Notes: generated by a model from the sequence alone, not told the origin. A stretch of DNA of 64,000 bases from Paenibacillus sp. DCT19 (GCF_003268635.1 NZ_CP029639.1:2243501-2307500), one strand, 5' to 3'. Counted from the stretch's first letter, positions 26,826 through 36,337 are shown. Numbers and translations: made by a program.

Positions 26826-27305
26826 TTGTAGTGGCTGTAATGTATGTTTGATTCTTTCATTAACTTGGTTAGCTGTCTTTGCCTCGGATTGAATCTCGTA
26901 AGCATGCAAGTTCATCTTGTTATGACTTGTCGTATCACTGGGATGAATGGGAGATCCAATTAGATATACATTCAACATACCGGCGAAAGTCGGAAGGGAG
27001 TGGATGTCCTCTAGAGATGGTAACGGCTCTGTTCGAGGATGCGAATGGAACACACCAATAAGGGTAGGTTCTTGAAAGATGCAACGGATCCATTCCACTT
27101 GCTCCAGTTGGAAGTGATGCAGCGGGTCAGGTGCTACGTTACGAATGGGCTGAAACCGACTGATTCGTATGCCGCCCGCTGCAGCTTCACCCAGCACAAC
27201 CCCGCAGGCTTCCTGCGGCAGCGAATGGAACATGTACTCCGACATTTCTTGCTCCACGGAGGAAGGGATGTAGAGTGTGTTCTGCTGTCCACGAAGTGCT
27301 GCCAT
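26811..27305 (-). CDS. JAMM/MPN+ metalloprotease (M67 family)
   Basis: A 164-residue stand-alone Mov34/MPN/PAD-1 protein. The JAMM zinc motif is complete: Glu40 (GVVLGE), then HSHP at 87-90 and SLED at 97-100, i.e. HxH-x7-SxxD. Bacterial members such as Mec+ and QbsD remove C-terminal extensions from sulfur-carrier proteins of the ThiS/ubiquitin-like type; others are deubiquitinase-like. No ThiS-like or E1-like partner lies nearby, so the substrate is unknown. The ATG follows GAGGGGTGA. It overlaps the exonuclease gene tail to tail. Confidence 0.9.
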   Translation of the reverse strand: MAALRGQQNTLYIPSSVEQEMSEYMFHSLPQEACGVVLGEAAAGGIRISRFQPIRNVAPDPLHHFQLEQVEWIRCIFQEPTLIGVFHSHPRTEPLPSLEDIHSLPTFAGMLNVYLIGSPIHPSDTTSHNKMNLHAYEIQSEAKTANQVNERIKHTLQPLQLCMT

Positions 27306-27327
27306 TTGTATTCACCCCTCTCTCTTT

Positions 27328-27355
27328 GGCTCCTGCTTCGGCAGGAGTCCTTTTT
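27328..27355 (+). terminator. plus-strand terminator upstream of the resA-like gene
   Basis: GGCTCCTGC-TTCG-GCAGGAGTCC followed by TTTTT. It lies beyond the 5' end of the minus-strand JAMM gene and is the first plus-strand terminator after the amt-DUF294-exonuclease operon. Confidence 0.75.
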
Positions 27356-27513
27356 CATTTTATTTTATAGAAGCTGTTTAAAAAGTCCAATTTCTATGGA
27401 TTCAGATTGTAAAAAATTTGAGGAAAAGGGTACAATATGTGAGAGGATCTGGTTTTGTACCAATATGAATGTTAAAATCATGCGGGATACTGACGATAAG
27501 AGGGTGAATAACC

Positions 27514-28065
27514 GTGAAAAGAAATCTATACATACTGTTTGTTGCTGTATTACTCGTTGGTTTTGCATTAGTGCAAAATGCAGGAGATGGAATTGCAGCG
27601 GTATTCAAGCAGGAGGAACCTCTTCCTACGGAGACTGGGCCTCGTGCAGGTCTGCTTGCTCCTGGATTTTCTCTTACAGCTATGGATGGGAAAACCTACA
27701 ATGTAGGTGGAGCTAAGGATAAAGCAATATTTGTGAATTTTTGGGCGTCTTGGTGTGAACCTTGCAAACAAGAGGCGCCAGAGCTCAATACATTAGCAGC
27801 AAAGTACAAAGATAAACTAGACGTGTATGGTGTTAATGTGACATCTTACGATAAGCTTAAGGATGCCAAAGCCTTTGTTGATGAATATAAGCTTACCTTC
27901 CCGATCTTGCTAGATGAAGACGGAGCGACTTATGCGAAGTATAACGGTGTGGCATTTCCTACAAATGTACTGATTGATGCTAATGGCGTTATTCAGGAGG
28001 TCATTCTCGGTATTTTACCTGAGGAAGAGTTGGAACGTAAAATCAAGGCCGTGATTAAAAAGTAA
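27514..28065 (+). CDS. ResA/TlpA-like thiol-disulfide oxidoreductase
   Basis: A 183-residue membrane-anchored thioredoxin-fold protein. An uncleaved N-terminal helix (5-23) is followed by a TlpA-like domain with the active site WCEPC (Cys81, Cys84) and the cis-proline loop VAFPTNVLID. Members keep extracytoplasmic cysteines reduced, for example during cytochrome c maturation or sporulation (ResA, StoA). No ccdA or res genes lie beside it, so the partner is unknown. It starts with GTG behind AGAGGGTGA. A terminator follows. Confidence 0.88.
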   Translation: MKRNLYILFVAVLLVGFALVQNAGDGIAAVFKQEEPLPTETGPRAGLLAPGFSLTAMDGKTYNVGGAKDKAIFVNFWASWCEPCKQEAPELNTLAAKYKDKLDVYGVNVTSYDKLKDAKAFVDEYKLTFPILLDEDGATYAKYNGVAFPTNVLIDANGVIQEVILGILPEEELERKIKAVIKK

Positions 28066-28133
28066 CTGTATTAAAAGAGAAACTCGATTATGTTTGCATT
28101 AAGTTAGCAGATGATAAGTGTAATCCAAAAACA

Positions 28134-28176
28134 AAGCGCCCATTCTCCGTAGATGGAGAAGAGCGCTTCTTTTATT
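28134..28176 (+). terminator. bidirectional terminator between resA-like gene and cimA
   Basis: AAGCGC.TTCTCC pairs with GGAGAA.GCGCTT and is followed by CTTTTATTTT. The A-rich left flank lets it also serve the leftward cimA. Confidence 0.85.
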
Positions 28177-28193
28177 TTCCGGGAAATATGAGT

Positions 28194-29812
28194 TTAATGA
28201 TTATTTAGCCCAAGTGCAGCAATCGAAACGATGCTAGGCTCGTCCTGAATGTTTTCCTGAAGTAACGCGTAGCGGAAACTATGCACGAGTGCTTCCCAGC
28301 TCGCTTCAATGACATTCTCGGATACACCAACCGTATTCCATGTGTTTTCCGTATTTTTGGATTCAATTAGAACGCGTACTTTGGCTGCTGTAGCATCTTT
28401 CTCATCCAGAACACGCACTTTATAGTCAGAAAGGTGCATGTTGCCGAGGGAAGGGAAATATTGTACAAGCGCTTTACGAACAGCATTATCGAGTGCGTTG
28501 ACAGGACCATTACCTTCAGCAGCGGTGTACACACTGTTCCCGCCCACATTCAGTTTAACAAAAGCTTCGGAAACAACGGGTTTTCCAGCTGTTTTCTCTA
28601 CAAGCATTTTGAAAGACTCGAAGGTGAATAGTTCTTTCATGTCTCCATTTGCCTCACGAATCAATAGTTCGAGTGAAGCATCCGCACCTTCAAACTGGTA
28701 GCCTTGGTGCTCCAGATCTTTGATTTTCTCTATAATCTGACGAGAATTCTCGCTACTAGGGTCGAACTCAAGCCCAAGCTCTTGAGCCTTGGACACAATG
28801 TTACTTTGTCCAGCGAGTTCAGAGACAAGCACACGCTGTTTGTTACCCACAAGTTCTGGCACGATATGTTCATACGTACGGGAATCACGCAAGATGGCGG
28901 AGACGTGAATTCCACCTTTGTGAGCAAATGCAGCATTACCAACATAAGGTTGGTTAATTGGCATGTTCACATTCGCGATCTCACTCACGTAGCGGGCTAC
29001 GTTGGTCAGTTGTTTCATCGAATCTTCAGACACGCACTCATAGCCAAGCTTCAATTGTAGGTTAGGGATAATAGAAGCCAGGTTGGCGTTACCACAGCGT
29101 TCTCCGTATCCATTCATTGTACCCTGTACTTGTCTTGCCCCGGCTTGTACAGCACTTAATGTGTTGGCAACCGCCAGTTCACAGTCGTTGTGCGTATGAA
29201 TACCAAGCTGAGCGAGGGGCAGTCCGCGGTATAGCGTTGAAACAATCTCATGCACCTCGTGGGCATCGTTCCACCGTTGGTGTCACACATAACCAGCCAG
29301 TCCGCTCCGGCTTCATGTGCTTTGGTTAACACCGCTTGTGCATATTCGGGATTATGTTTGAAGCCGTCGAAGAAGTGCTCAGCATCAAAAATGACTTCCA
29401 TTCCGTTTTGTTTAAGATAGGCGATAGAGTCATAGATCATGGACAGGTTTTCTTCCAAAGTCGTTTGCAGTGCAGTGTGCACATGGAAGTCCCATGACTT
29501 CCCAACGAGTGTCGCTGCATGAGCACCTGATTCAAGGATTCGTTGTAAGTTTGCGTCCCCACTGGCGACAGAGCCTTTCCGACGTGTACTGCCAAATGCA
29601 ACCACCTTGGCGTTCAAGTTCAATTCCTTGACTCTTTTGAAAAATTCAATGTCCTTGGTGTTGCTGCCCGGAATTCCGCCTTCAATATAATGAGCACCCA
29701 GGTCATCGAGCTTTTTGGCAATCTTAAGCTTGTCATCTGCCGATAAGCTGACACCCTCCCCTTGTGTGCCGTCACGTAAAGTCGTATCGAAGATGGAAAT
29801 GGCCTTTGACAT
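28194..29812 (-). pseudogene. cimA: (R)-citramalate synthase, one frameshift (probably sequencing error)
   Basis: A member of the 2-isopropylmalate synthase superfamily of the CimA type, which condenses pyruvate and acetyl-CoA to citramalate for threonine-independent isoleucine synthesis. FDTTLRDGTQGEGVSLS (8-24) and GIHTHNDCELAVAN carry the metal and catalytic residues, and a C-terminal LeuA-dimer regulatory domain is present. The two halves join when one base is restored at GGG 29261-29263 (coding strand CCC to CCCC): TNGGTMPHEVHEIVSTLYRG. The repaired length is 539 residues. The ATG has AAAGGAGG. A long leader with hairpins precedes it. Confidence 0.92.
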
Positions 29813-30116
29813 GAAGATCCTCCTTTGAGATAAAGCGCTTTTTTAAAAGTTTATTGGTTAGTTGGGAAAGTAAAAAAAACCTAAGTTGAATCGATCCTTC
29901 GATTCTGCAACGCTACACTGTGTTAAACTGGCTGCGTTGATTTGTCCTAAAGTCGTGAATTTGTATAATTAATTATTATAGCACCATTATAGCCAAATGC
30001 TACATAGAAATCGCAGTTTCATGTAACAAAAATAGGATTTTTGAGTTGTAGTACAGCGTGAACGACTGAGAAAATTATGTTATGCTTGTTAGAATTGGAT
30101 AAAGGAGGGAGATAAT
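29813..30116 (-). promoter_or_regulatory. cimA leader with hairpins
   Basis: Two TATAAT-like -10 elements on the minus strand (29986-29991 and 29975-29980) imply a leader of about 160 bases. It contains the stem CAACGC/GCGTTG (29909-29938) and then a perfect 7-bp stem GAATCGA/TCGATTC (29888-29905). Eight bases later in the direction of transcription there is a run of eight T. This resembles an attenuator, though the T-run is not adjacent to the stem. No T-box motif (AGGGTGGNACCGCG) was found. Confidence 0.4.
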
Positions 30117-30224
30117 TTGAACTTTGTTTGGGAAAATAACATTATTTCATTAATAGTTACAATTATATTTGGAGTTGGTATATGGGCAATTGTTCGAATG
30201 ATCATCAAATTCTTTCAGAAATAA
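30117..30224 (+). CDS. 35-residue small membrane protein
   Basis: TTG start seven bases after AAGGAGGG. The product has a short polar N-terminus (MNFVWENN), one hydrophobic helix (residues 9-26) and a basic C-terminus (VRMIIKFFQK). There is no family assignment. The size and layout resemble both small regulatory membrane peptides and type I toxins; no antisense RNA promoter was identified. It is divergent from cimA and precedes dinB by about 215 bases. Confidence 0.55.
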   Translation: MNFVWENNIISLIVTIIFGVGIWAIVRMIIKFFQK

Positions 30225-30440
30225 ATGGGATCTAGCTCGTGATGAAAATATGTTAGGTATGATGGAATTCATTATAACGATAAGCCTTTTGAATTCCATG
30301 ATGATGATCAACGGGATGCAAAATGCTTGTATAAATAATTTTACATAAGAAACTGGAATATTATAAACTATAGTGTGTGGGGTGTAAGGTTATAGCTTTT
30401 GTTGGCTATGAATCGATATACGAAAGGGCGGAGGTTGAAT

Positions 30441-31742
30441 ATGTCTTCAGACGGCACGCATCATACCCATGTTGAACAATATTATCCTGCCGCCGGGCGG
30501 GTCATTTTGCATGTGGATATGAACGCTTTCTACTGTTCTGTGCATGAAGCGGAGGAGCCTGAGTTATATCGAGGTAAAGCAACGGCTGTGGCTGGCAGCA
30601 GTGAAGTGCGAAAAGGGGTTATTGTAACCTGCTCTTATGTAGCTAGAGGCAGAGGAATATCAACAGGCATGGTTGTGCACCAGGCCATGAAGAAGTGTCC
30701 TGACTTAATTGTGATTCGACCTGATTTTCATTTATATCGAAAGTATTCCAGAGCATTCATGCAGATCGCGTACAGCTATACACCGCTGCTTGAGGCAACC
30801 TCTATAGATGAGTGTTATCTTGATATCACGGGTTCTAAACAGTTCGGCACACCAATAGAAATTGCAGCCAGCATACAGGATCGAATTCGGGAGGAGCTAG
30901 GATTGCCTTGTTCTATCGGAATCGCACCCAACAAATTGCTGGCAAAGATGGCATCGGATCTGAAAAAGCCAAATGGAATATCCATTCTGCGGATGAGGGA
31001 TGTTCCGAATGTGCTGTGGCATAGACCTTGTCATGAAATGTTTGGCATAGGTAAGAAAACAGCGGAGAAGCTAAAGAAGATCGGTATTGAGACGATTGGA
31101 CAACTTGCTCAATCTGATGAGCGGATGCTTACCGATCTATTTGGTGTCAATGGAACCTGGTTGAAGAATTCAGCTAATGGAGTTAATCACTCACCTGTGC
31201 AAGCTGAGCGGGAAGCGAACAAATCCATTGGGCATACAACAACACTGCCAGCGGACATATCAGATATGAATGATGTGCAGCGCGTTCTATTAAACATTAG
31301 TGACCAGGTCGCCAGAAGGTTACGCAAGCATGAAATGTTAAGCCAGGGTATCCAGATCACCATTCGCACGCCGGACATGAAGACCATTACCCGCTCACGG
31401 ATGATGGAAGTCCCTACAGAGGATTCATCCATCATATATCGGGAAGCTTGCGCATTGTTCGCTAAACATTGGGGCAGTGGGAAGCCGGTTCGAATGTTAG
31501 GTATCACTTTACAAACGTTGATCCCGCGTGAGGAATCTGCCATTCAGATGGATCTGTTCGAATATGAGCAGAAACCGAAGAAAGAGAGCTTGATTCGGAT
31601 CATGGATCAGTTACGTGACAAATTTGGGGAAAATGCGGTTGTAACTGCGGGCATGATCGGTGACGATCCATCCGTACTACTGCGCGATCATAAAGTACGG
31701 GGAACTTCCTTGCAAAAAGATAATTTGCAAAGTCTTGATTAA
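30441..31742 (+). CDS. dinB: DNA polymerase IV (Y family)
   Basis: A 433-residue translesion polymerase. HVDMNAFYCSVH holds the first catalytic Asp, SIDECYLD the catalytic Asp-Glu pair, and GIAPNKLLAKMASDLKKP the family signature; a helix-hairpin-helix and a little-finger domain follow. QMDLFEY at residues 369-375 matches the beta-clamp binding motif QxxLF. The ATG at 30441 follows GGAGGT six bases upstream; the frame extends 14 codons further without a better site. No LexA box was recognised. It appears to be monocistronic. Confidence 0.93.
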   Translation: MSSDGTHHTHVEQYYPAAGRVILHVDMNAFYCSVHEAEEPELYRGKATAVAGSSEVRKGVIVTCSYVARGRGISTGMVVHQAMKKCPDLIVIRPDFHLYRKYSRAFMQIAYSYTPLLEATSIDECYLDITGSKQFGTPIEIAASIQDRIREELGLPCSIGIAPNKLLAKMASDLKKPNGISILRMRDVPNVLWHRPCHEMFGIGKKTAEKLKKIGIETIGQLAQSDERMLTDLFGVNGTWLKNSANGVNHSPVQAEREANKSIGHTTTLPADISDMNDVQRVLLNISDQVARRLRKHEMLSQGIQITIRTPDMKTITRSRMMEVPTEDSSIIYREACALFAKHWGSGKPVRMLGITLQTLIPREESAIQMDLFEYEQKPKKESLIRIMDQLRDKFGENAVVTAGMIGDDPSVLLRDHKVRGTSLQKDNLQSLD

Positions 31743-31815
31743 ATAAGGCATAATAGAGACTTGCGGTTATAAAATTATTTGTAATTACTCTTACTTTGTA
31801 TTAATATGTTTCTAG

Positions 31816-32103
<288 letters not shown>

Positions 32104-32126
32104 TTCATTATCCATATTGTACATGC

Positions 32127-32170
32127 TAAGCACTTTCTGCTGTCTTCCACAGTGGGACGTGCTTTTTCGT
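32127..32170 (+). terminator. fer terminator
   Basis: AAGCAC pairs with GTGCTT around an inner CTGCTGT/ACAGTGG stem; TTTTT follows. Confidence 0.75.
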
Positions 32171-32295
32171 TGTTTACACGGATTTGCCCGAAAATGATGA
32201 GAAGTAATCCGAGGACTCAAGTCCTATGGATTTCAAGCGCCAATCTGCCGATATATTAGGAAGAAACGGAAAACGGCGAACTGATGGAGGATCGG

Positions 32296-33717
32296 ATGCA
32301 AAATACTCATTTACGTACATATGTGAAGAAACACCCCGATAATAAAATGGCTTGGTATTTACTTGGTAAGGAATACTTGAACGAAGGGCAAGAAGCCAAA
32401 GCCAACTACTGCTTTCAACAGGCTGGAGAGGTATATGAAGCTTTCGAGCGGAGTAAAGCACCAGCAGACATATGGGTGGACTATCAGAATAAACTCGTGG
32501 AGATGGGTGAGCAAAAAGAGAAGAAACAACGGGTTCGCAAGTTATGGTTAACCTTGTTAATGCTACTGGTGCTTGCGTTAGTTCCGCCTGCTGATGCACC
32601 TGGCTTCAGTCGTGATACAGCCAAAGCACTCACAGATGCACTGGCAGCAACGGAGGATCAGGAAGAACAAGCTGATCAAACATCGCTTGTAGAGCCAGAA
32701 AGCAACGATTCCAGTGTGTTTACTGCCGGCGCCTTCGGGGGTGGGAGTCAGGGGGAAGCTGCGTTAGCTGCGGCCTGGGCTGGGGCTGGATCGAATGTGC
32801 AGACGTCCGCTGTTCTCGGTATGCAGGTATCGGATCAATGGTCGTTATGGAAGCGTAAAATGCCAGTGAAATACATCATACAGACCAACAATAAGGGGAG
32901 ATTAACAGCCCAAAGTTATGATGCAAAGCAGTGTGATTGCGAGCCTCCAGAGGTTTCAGTGGAAGTGAAACAGTTGGCAGCGGCTTGGACAGCCAAACAA
33001 GAGGTAGCGGTGTCACTGTCCAGTGCGATTGGAGCTTATCGGAAAAAGAATGGAGCTTGGCCGAAAAATGTGAGCGAGCTTGCTCAGCCGTTTCCTAATA
33101 ATGTAATAGGTGAGACCTCACCCGGCATGAGTCAGATGTTCCCTGTTCTACTGGCGATGCATCAACAAGGTAAGGCTACTAACGCCCAAGCGGGTAGTGC
33201 CGCTGGCGATAACGCAGCGAATTCAGCCGATGTGTTTGGTGATACGTTAGGTGGCGAGCCTTTCCTGAAGGAACCATTGGAGATTGTTGTGGATAAGAAG
33301 AATCATAGACTTGCGCTCCTCAGTGGGAACACGATTATTCGCAATTATGAGGTGGGGCTAGGCGGGGATCGAACTCCAGAAGGCAAATTTGTCATTAGTG
33401 ATAAAGTGGTTAATCCGAATGGTCGCTCTAACGGAGAGTTTGGATCAAGGGGAATGCAACTCTCGGATACCAATTATGCCATCCACGGGACCAACGAGCC
33501 GGATAGTATCGGACTAGATGAATCCCTTGGATGTGTGAGGATGAACAAGGCGGATGTAGAAGAGTTATTCGCACTTGCTCCTCAGGGTACTCCCGTGCGG
33601 ATAGGGAAGGATCTGCTTCCAGATACGACGGTTGTTCCAGAAGCGAAGGATCGTTACAAGTACACGCTCGTACCTAAGCAGAATAATCCGAACAAGACGT
33701 ATCACTGGTTGAACTAG
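32296..33717 (+). CDS. L,D-transpeptidase (YkuD) with TPR-like N-terminus
   Basis: A 473-residue type II membrane protein. A cytoplasmic N-terminus with one TPR-like unit (AWYLLGKEYLNEGQEAKANYCFQQAGEVY) precedes a basic stretch and one membrane helix (about 83-100). A low-complexity extracellular linker of over 200 residues follows. The C-terminal YkuD domain (about 330-450) has His397 and the SLGCVRM motif with Cys413 and Arg415. YkuD enzymes make 3-3 peptidoglycan cross-links. The ATG at 32296 is chosen because GGAGG (32286-32290) lies five bases upstream and overlaps an earlier in-frame ATG. It is monocistronic. Confidence 0.88.
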   Translation: MQNTHLRTYVKKHPDNKMAWYLLGKEYLNEGQEAKANYCFQQAGEVYEAFERSKAPADIWVDYQNKLVEMGEQKEKKQRVRKLWLTLLMLLVLALVPPADAPGFSRDTAKALTDALAATEDQEEQADQTSLVEPESNDSSVFTAGAFGGGSQGEAALAAAWAGAGSNVQTSAVLGMQVSDQWSLWKRKMPVKYIIQTNNKGRLTAQSYDAKQCDCEPPEVSVEVKQLAAAWTAKQEVAVSLSSAIGAYRKKNGAWPKNVSELAQPFPNNVIGETSPGMSQMFPVLLAMHQQGKATNAQAGSAAGDNAANSADVFGDTLGGEPFLKEPLEIVVDKKNHRLALLSGNTIIRNYEVGLGGDRTPEGKFVISDKVVNPNGRSNGEFGSRGMQLSDTNYAIHGTNEPDSIGLDESLGCVRMNKADVEELFALAPQGTPVRIGKDLLPDTTVVPEAKDRYKYTLVPKQNNPNKTYHWLN

Positions 33718-33814
33718 ATACATACATCGCATGATTACGCACCTATCAACATCGAACTGATCTTACACAGCCTGCTTAATCATTATGTAGAATGTAAAGC
33801 ATGGGTTGGTTCAT

Positions 33815-33952
33815 TTACATATTGGCGATAATAATCAGTGCGCTGATAATAATGATTAATCCGACTACACTGGCTGCTGTCCAAATGATAGCTTTACGAT
33901 TAACTTCTTCTTTTTTCTGCTGAAGTGTTGGTGGTTTACGTTTCGGAGCCAT
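33815..33952 (-). CDS. 45-residue small membrane protein
   Basis: ATG at 33952 with AAGGAGG eight bases upstream. The product has a basic N-terminal half (MAPKRKPPTLQQKKEEVNRK) and one strongly hydrophobic C-terminal helix (about 21-44). This resembles tail-anchored small proteins common in Paenibacillus. Function is unknown. Confidence 0.7.
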   Translation of the reverse strand: MAPKRKPPTLQQKKEEVNRKAIIWTAASVVGLIIIISALIIIANM

Positions 33953-34292
33953 GAGCTGTTCCTCCTTTACCATCGAGCTGTTATTCATGTGACTATGGTA
34001 TCATTGTAAAGAATTCCCCTTCTCTTTTCCAGTATGCATGTGGATTTCTTATGACGCCATTTTGAAATGTCTAATCTAAGGCCATGTATAAGGTTCTGAT
34101 CGTAGCATTCTGCGGAAAGCGGATACTTCCGTTCGTTCTTTGGATGATCTGAATAAATGATTGTGTCTATACGTAAATTACTTTCCTTTTGAAGAAGAAA
34201 CGGATAGACTTGTGTATAGAGTGTTTTTTTACATATGAAAAGACGGGAAAGCCTTTTTTAAAAGCGTACCGGACGAGAACGGAGTGAACGAT
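33953..34292. other. divergent intergenic region upstream of pyrD
   Basis: About 340 bases between the small membrane protein and pyrD. A short hairpin CGGAA/TTCCG occurs near 34111-34130. No PyrR-binding attenuator motif was found and no clear promoter could be assigned. I see no further gene. Confidence 0.45.
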
Positions 34293-35390
34293 TTGTTATA
34301 TAGAAGTCTTGCAAAACCGCTATTGTTCAAAATGGACCCAGAGCAGGCTCATCATCTCATTATTGGTGGCCTTAGTGGTATGGGGAGCATACGCCCGGTG
34401 CCTTCCGGTTTACGTGTGATGTACGGTGTGCGTGAAACGGCTGATCTCGCAGTAGATATGTTTGGTTGCCACTTCCCTACGCCTGTAGGATTGGCAGCAG
34501 GCCTGGACAAAAACGGACAAGCCGTAACGGGTTTTTCTTCGATTGGATTTGGGTTCATGGAGGTCGGTACTGTGACGCCTCTAGCACAGCCAGGCAATGA
34601 TCAGCCGCGATTGTTCCGTTTGCCTCCCGATGAGGCACTAGTGAACCGTATGGGATTTAATAATCTGGGCGCGGAAGCGATGGCAGGTGAGCTATCCCGT
34701 CTGAAGGAACGTCGTATTCCAGTTGCTGTGAATATCGGTAAGAACAAGGCAACACCGAATGAAGAGGCTCATCTGGATTATGCGAAGTGCATCCGAGCAC
34801 TGTATACATATGCCGATCTATTTGTCGTGAATATTAGCTCACCAAATACACCGGATTTGCGTAATCTGCAACATGGGAATGAATTAAAAGAATTGCTTGC
34901 TGCGGTTATGAATGAGATGGAAGCTCAGCGAGCGAGCATTGGTGGCTCCGCCAAATCCGTTCTTGTCAAAATTGCACCAGATGTTAATGACCAGGAGCTT
35001 GAATATATGGTGAGCACGATTGCGGACAGCGGTGTAGCCGGCATTATCGCAACCAATACGACAATTAGTCGTGAAGGGTTGTCTCACCAGCATGCAAAGG
35101 AAACAGGTGGACTAAGCGGTAAGCCGCTCCGTGATCGCTCTACGGAAATCATTCGCCAGATCTATCGCCAGACCGAAGGCAAGCTTCCGATTATCGGCTC
35201 AGGTGGTATTTTTACAAGCGAGGACGCTTATGAGAAAATTAAGGCGGGAGCAAGCCTTGTGGAAATTTATACAGCCCTGATCTATGAAGGGCCAGAAGTA
35301 AACCGCCGCATCCATGCAGGATTGCGCGAATTGTTGCGCCAAGATGGGTATAGTCATATCTCGGAAGCGGTGGGCGCAGAGCACAAGTAA
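34293..35390 (+). CDS. pyrD: dihydroorotate dehydrogenase (quinone), class 2
   Basis: A 365-residue FMN enzyme oxidising dihydroorotate in pyrimidine synthesis, membrane-associated through an N-terminal amphipathic segment. Motifs are PVGLAAGLDKNG, FGFMEVGTVTP, NRMGFNN, NISSPNTPDLR (catalytic Ser) and IGSGGIFTSEDAYEKI. Class 2 is quinone-linked, unlike the class 1B pyrD/pyrK pair of Bacillus pyr operons; no pyrK is nearby. The TTG at 34293 is chosen because GGAG lies eight bases upstream and the protein then begins MLYRSLAKPLLF, as in homologues; the GTG three codons earlier abuts that site. Confidence 0.95.
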   Translation: MLYRSLAKPLLFKMDPEQAHHLIIGGLSGMGSIRPVPSGLRVMYGVRETADLAVDMFGCHFPTPVGLAAGLDKNGQAVTGFSSIGFGFMEVGTVTPLAQPGNDQPRLFRLPPDEALVNRMGFNNLGAEAMAGELSRLKERRIPVAVNIGKNKATPNEEAHLDYAKCIRALYTYADLFVVNISSPNTPDLRNLQHGNELKELLAAVMNEMEAQRASIGGSAKSVLVKIAPDVNDQELEYMVSTIADSGVAGIIATNTTISREGLSHQHAKETGGLSGKPLRDRSTEIIRQIYRQTEGKLPIIGSGGIFTSEDAYEKIKAGASLVEIYTALIYEGPEVNRRIHAGLRELLRQDGYSHISEAVGAEHK

Positions 35391-35521
35391 GAGAGAAGGA
35401 AGTTCCCCAACAGCAAAATATAGAAGCTTGGAAGAGGTTAAGTGTACGGGACTCTTCCCCCCGACGAACATCATGTATAATAGTGAGTATAGGGGACGCT
35501 ATAGAGACAGGAGGCATAAGC

Positions 35522-36337
35522 ATGGACGGTAGAGACTGGGGTACATTTTTACTTCCTTATGAACAAGCGGTAGAGGAATTGAAGGTTAAGTTCAAAACGA
35601 TGCGGGCGGAGCTGAAGAAAAGGGAAGAATACGCTCCGATCGAATTCGTGACGGGTCGTGTCAAAAAAATATCCAGCATTTTGGAGAAGTCCAGGCGTTT
35701 GAATGTGCCGCTGGATCAGGTAGAAACCGGGATAGAGGATATTGCAGGCATCCGGATTATGTGTCAGTTCGTGGATGATATTCGCCGAGTAGCTGAGTAT
35801 ATTAGGGCACGCAAGGATCTAACGGTTCTCATTGAAAAAGATTATATTACGAACTTCAAAGAGAGCGGCTACCGTAGTTTCCATATGATCATTGAATATC
35901 CTGTTCAGACGGCACTAGGACAAAAGATCGTGTTGGCGGAGATACAGATCCGGACATTAGCGATGAATTTCTGGGCGACCATCGAACATTCCCTTAGTTA
36001 TAAGTTTCGGGAGAGTCTTCCCGATGATATGCGAGCTAGGCTGAAGAAGACGGCGGAAGCTGCATTTGTACTCGATAACGAAATGTCTGCAATTCGATTG
36101 CAAATCCTAGAGGCACAGAAGGCGTTTGAGGATGACTCTAATATCGTATCAAGAACACTGAACATCATCCATCAGTTGTATTTCTACCACCTGGTGAATG
36201 AAGCAATTGAAGCCCAGAAGCGTTTCAATGATTGCTGGGAGCGCCATGACATGGAAGGGCTTAAAGACCTTTTAGATGATGTGAAGGAACTTTTGAACAA
36301 TGCGAGGAAGGGCGAGAACCCAGATGAACAGCTATGA
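35522..36337 (+). CDS. relQ: small alarmone synthetase (RelQ/YjbM type GTP pyrophosphokinase)
   Basis: A 271-residue single-domain (p)ppGpp synthetase without a hydrolase domain. The RelA_SpoT signature is seen in GIEDIAGIRIMCQF (Asp73), ESGYRSFHMIIEYP and EIQIRTLAMNFWATIEH (140-156). Family members form tetramers and raise the alarmone level under cell-wall stress. The C-terminus is somewhat longer than the 211 residues of B. subtilis YjbM. The ATG follows AGGAGG; a TATAAT (35476-35481) may be its -10. It overlaps the DUF309 gene by 14 bases and follows pyrD. Confidence 0.92.
   Translation: MDGRDWGTFLLPYEQAVEELKVKFKTMRAELKKREEYAPIEFVTGRVKKISSILEKSRRLNVPLDQVETGIEDIAGIRIMCQFVDDIRRVAEYIRARKDLTVLIEKDYITNFKESGYRSFHMIIEYPVQTALGQKIVLAEIQIRTLAMNFWATIEHSLSYKFRESLPDDMRARLKKTAEAAFVLDNEMSAIRLQILEAQKAFEDDSNIVSRTLNIIHQLYFYHLVNEAIEAQKRFNDCWERHDMEGLKDLLDDVKELLNNARKGENPDEQL

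Noticed and set aside
30250..30348. 32-codon hydrophobic ATG frame after the 35-residue peptide gene
   Set aside because: There is no ribosome binding site, and the flanking GGAATTC/GAATTCC repeat explains part of the sequence. The coding case is too weak.
35430..35458. GGAAGAG/CTCTTCC inverted repeat after pyrD as a terminator
   Set aside because: It is followed by C residues rather than T, so termination is unlikely; pyrD and relQ may be partly cotranscribed.
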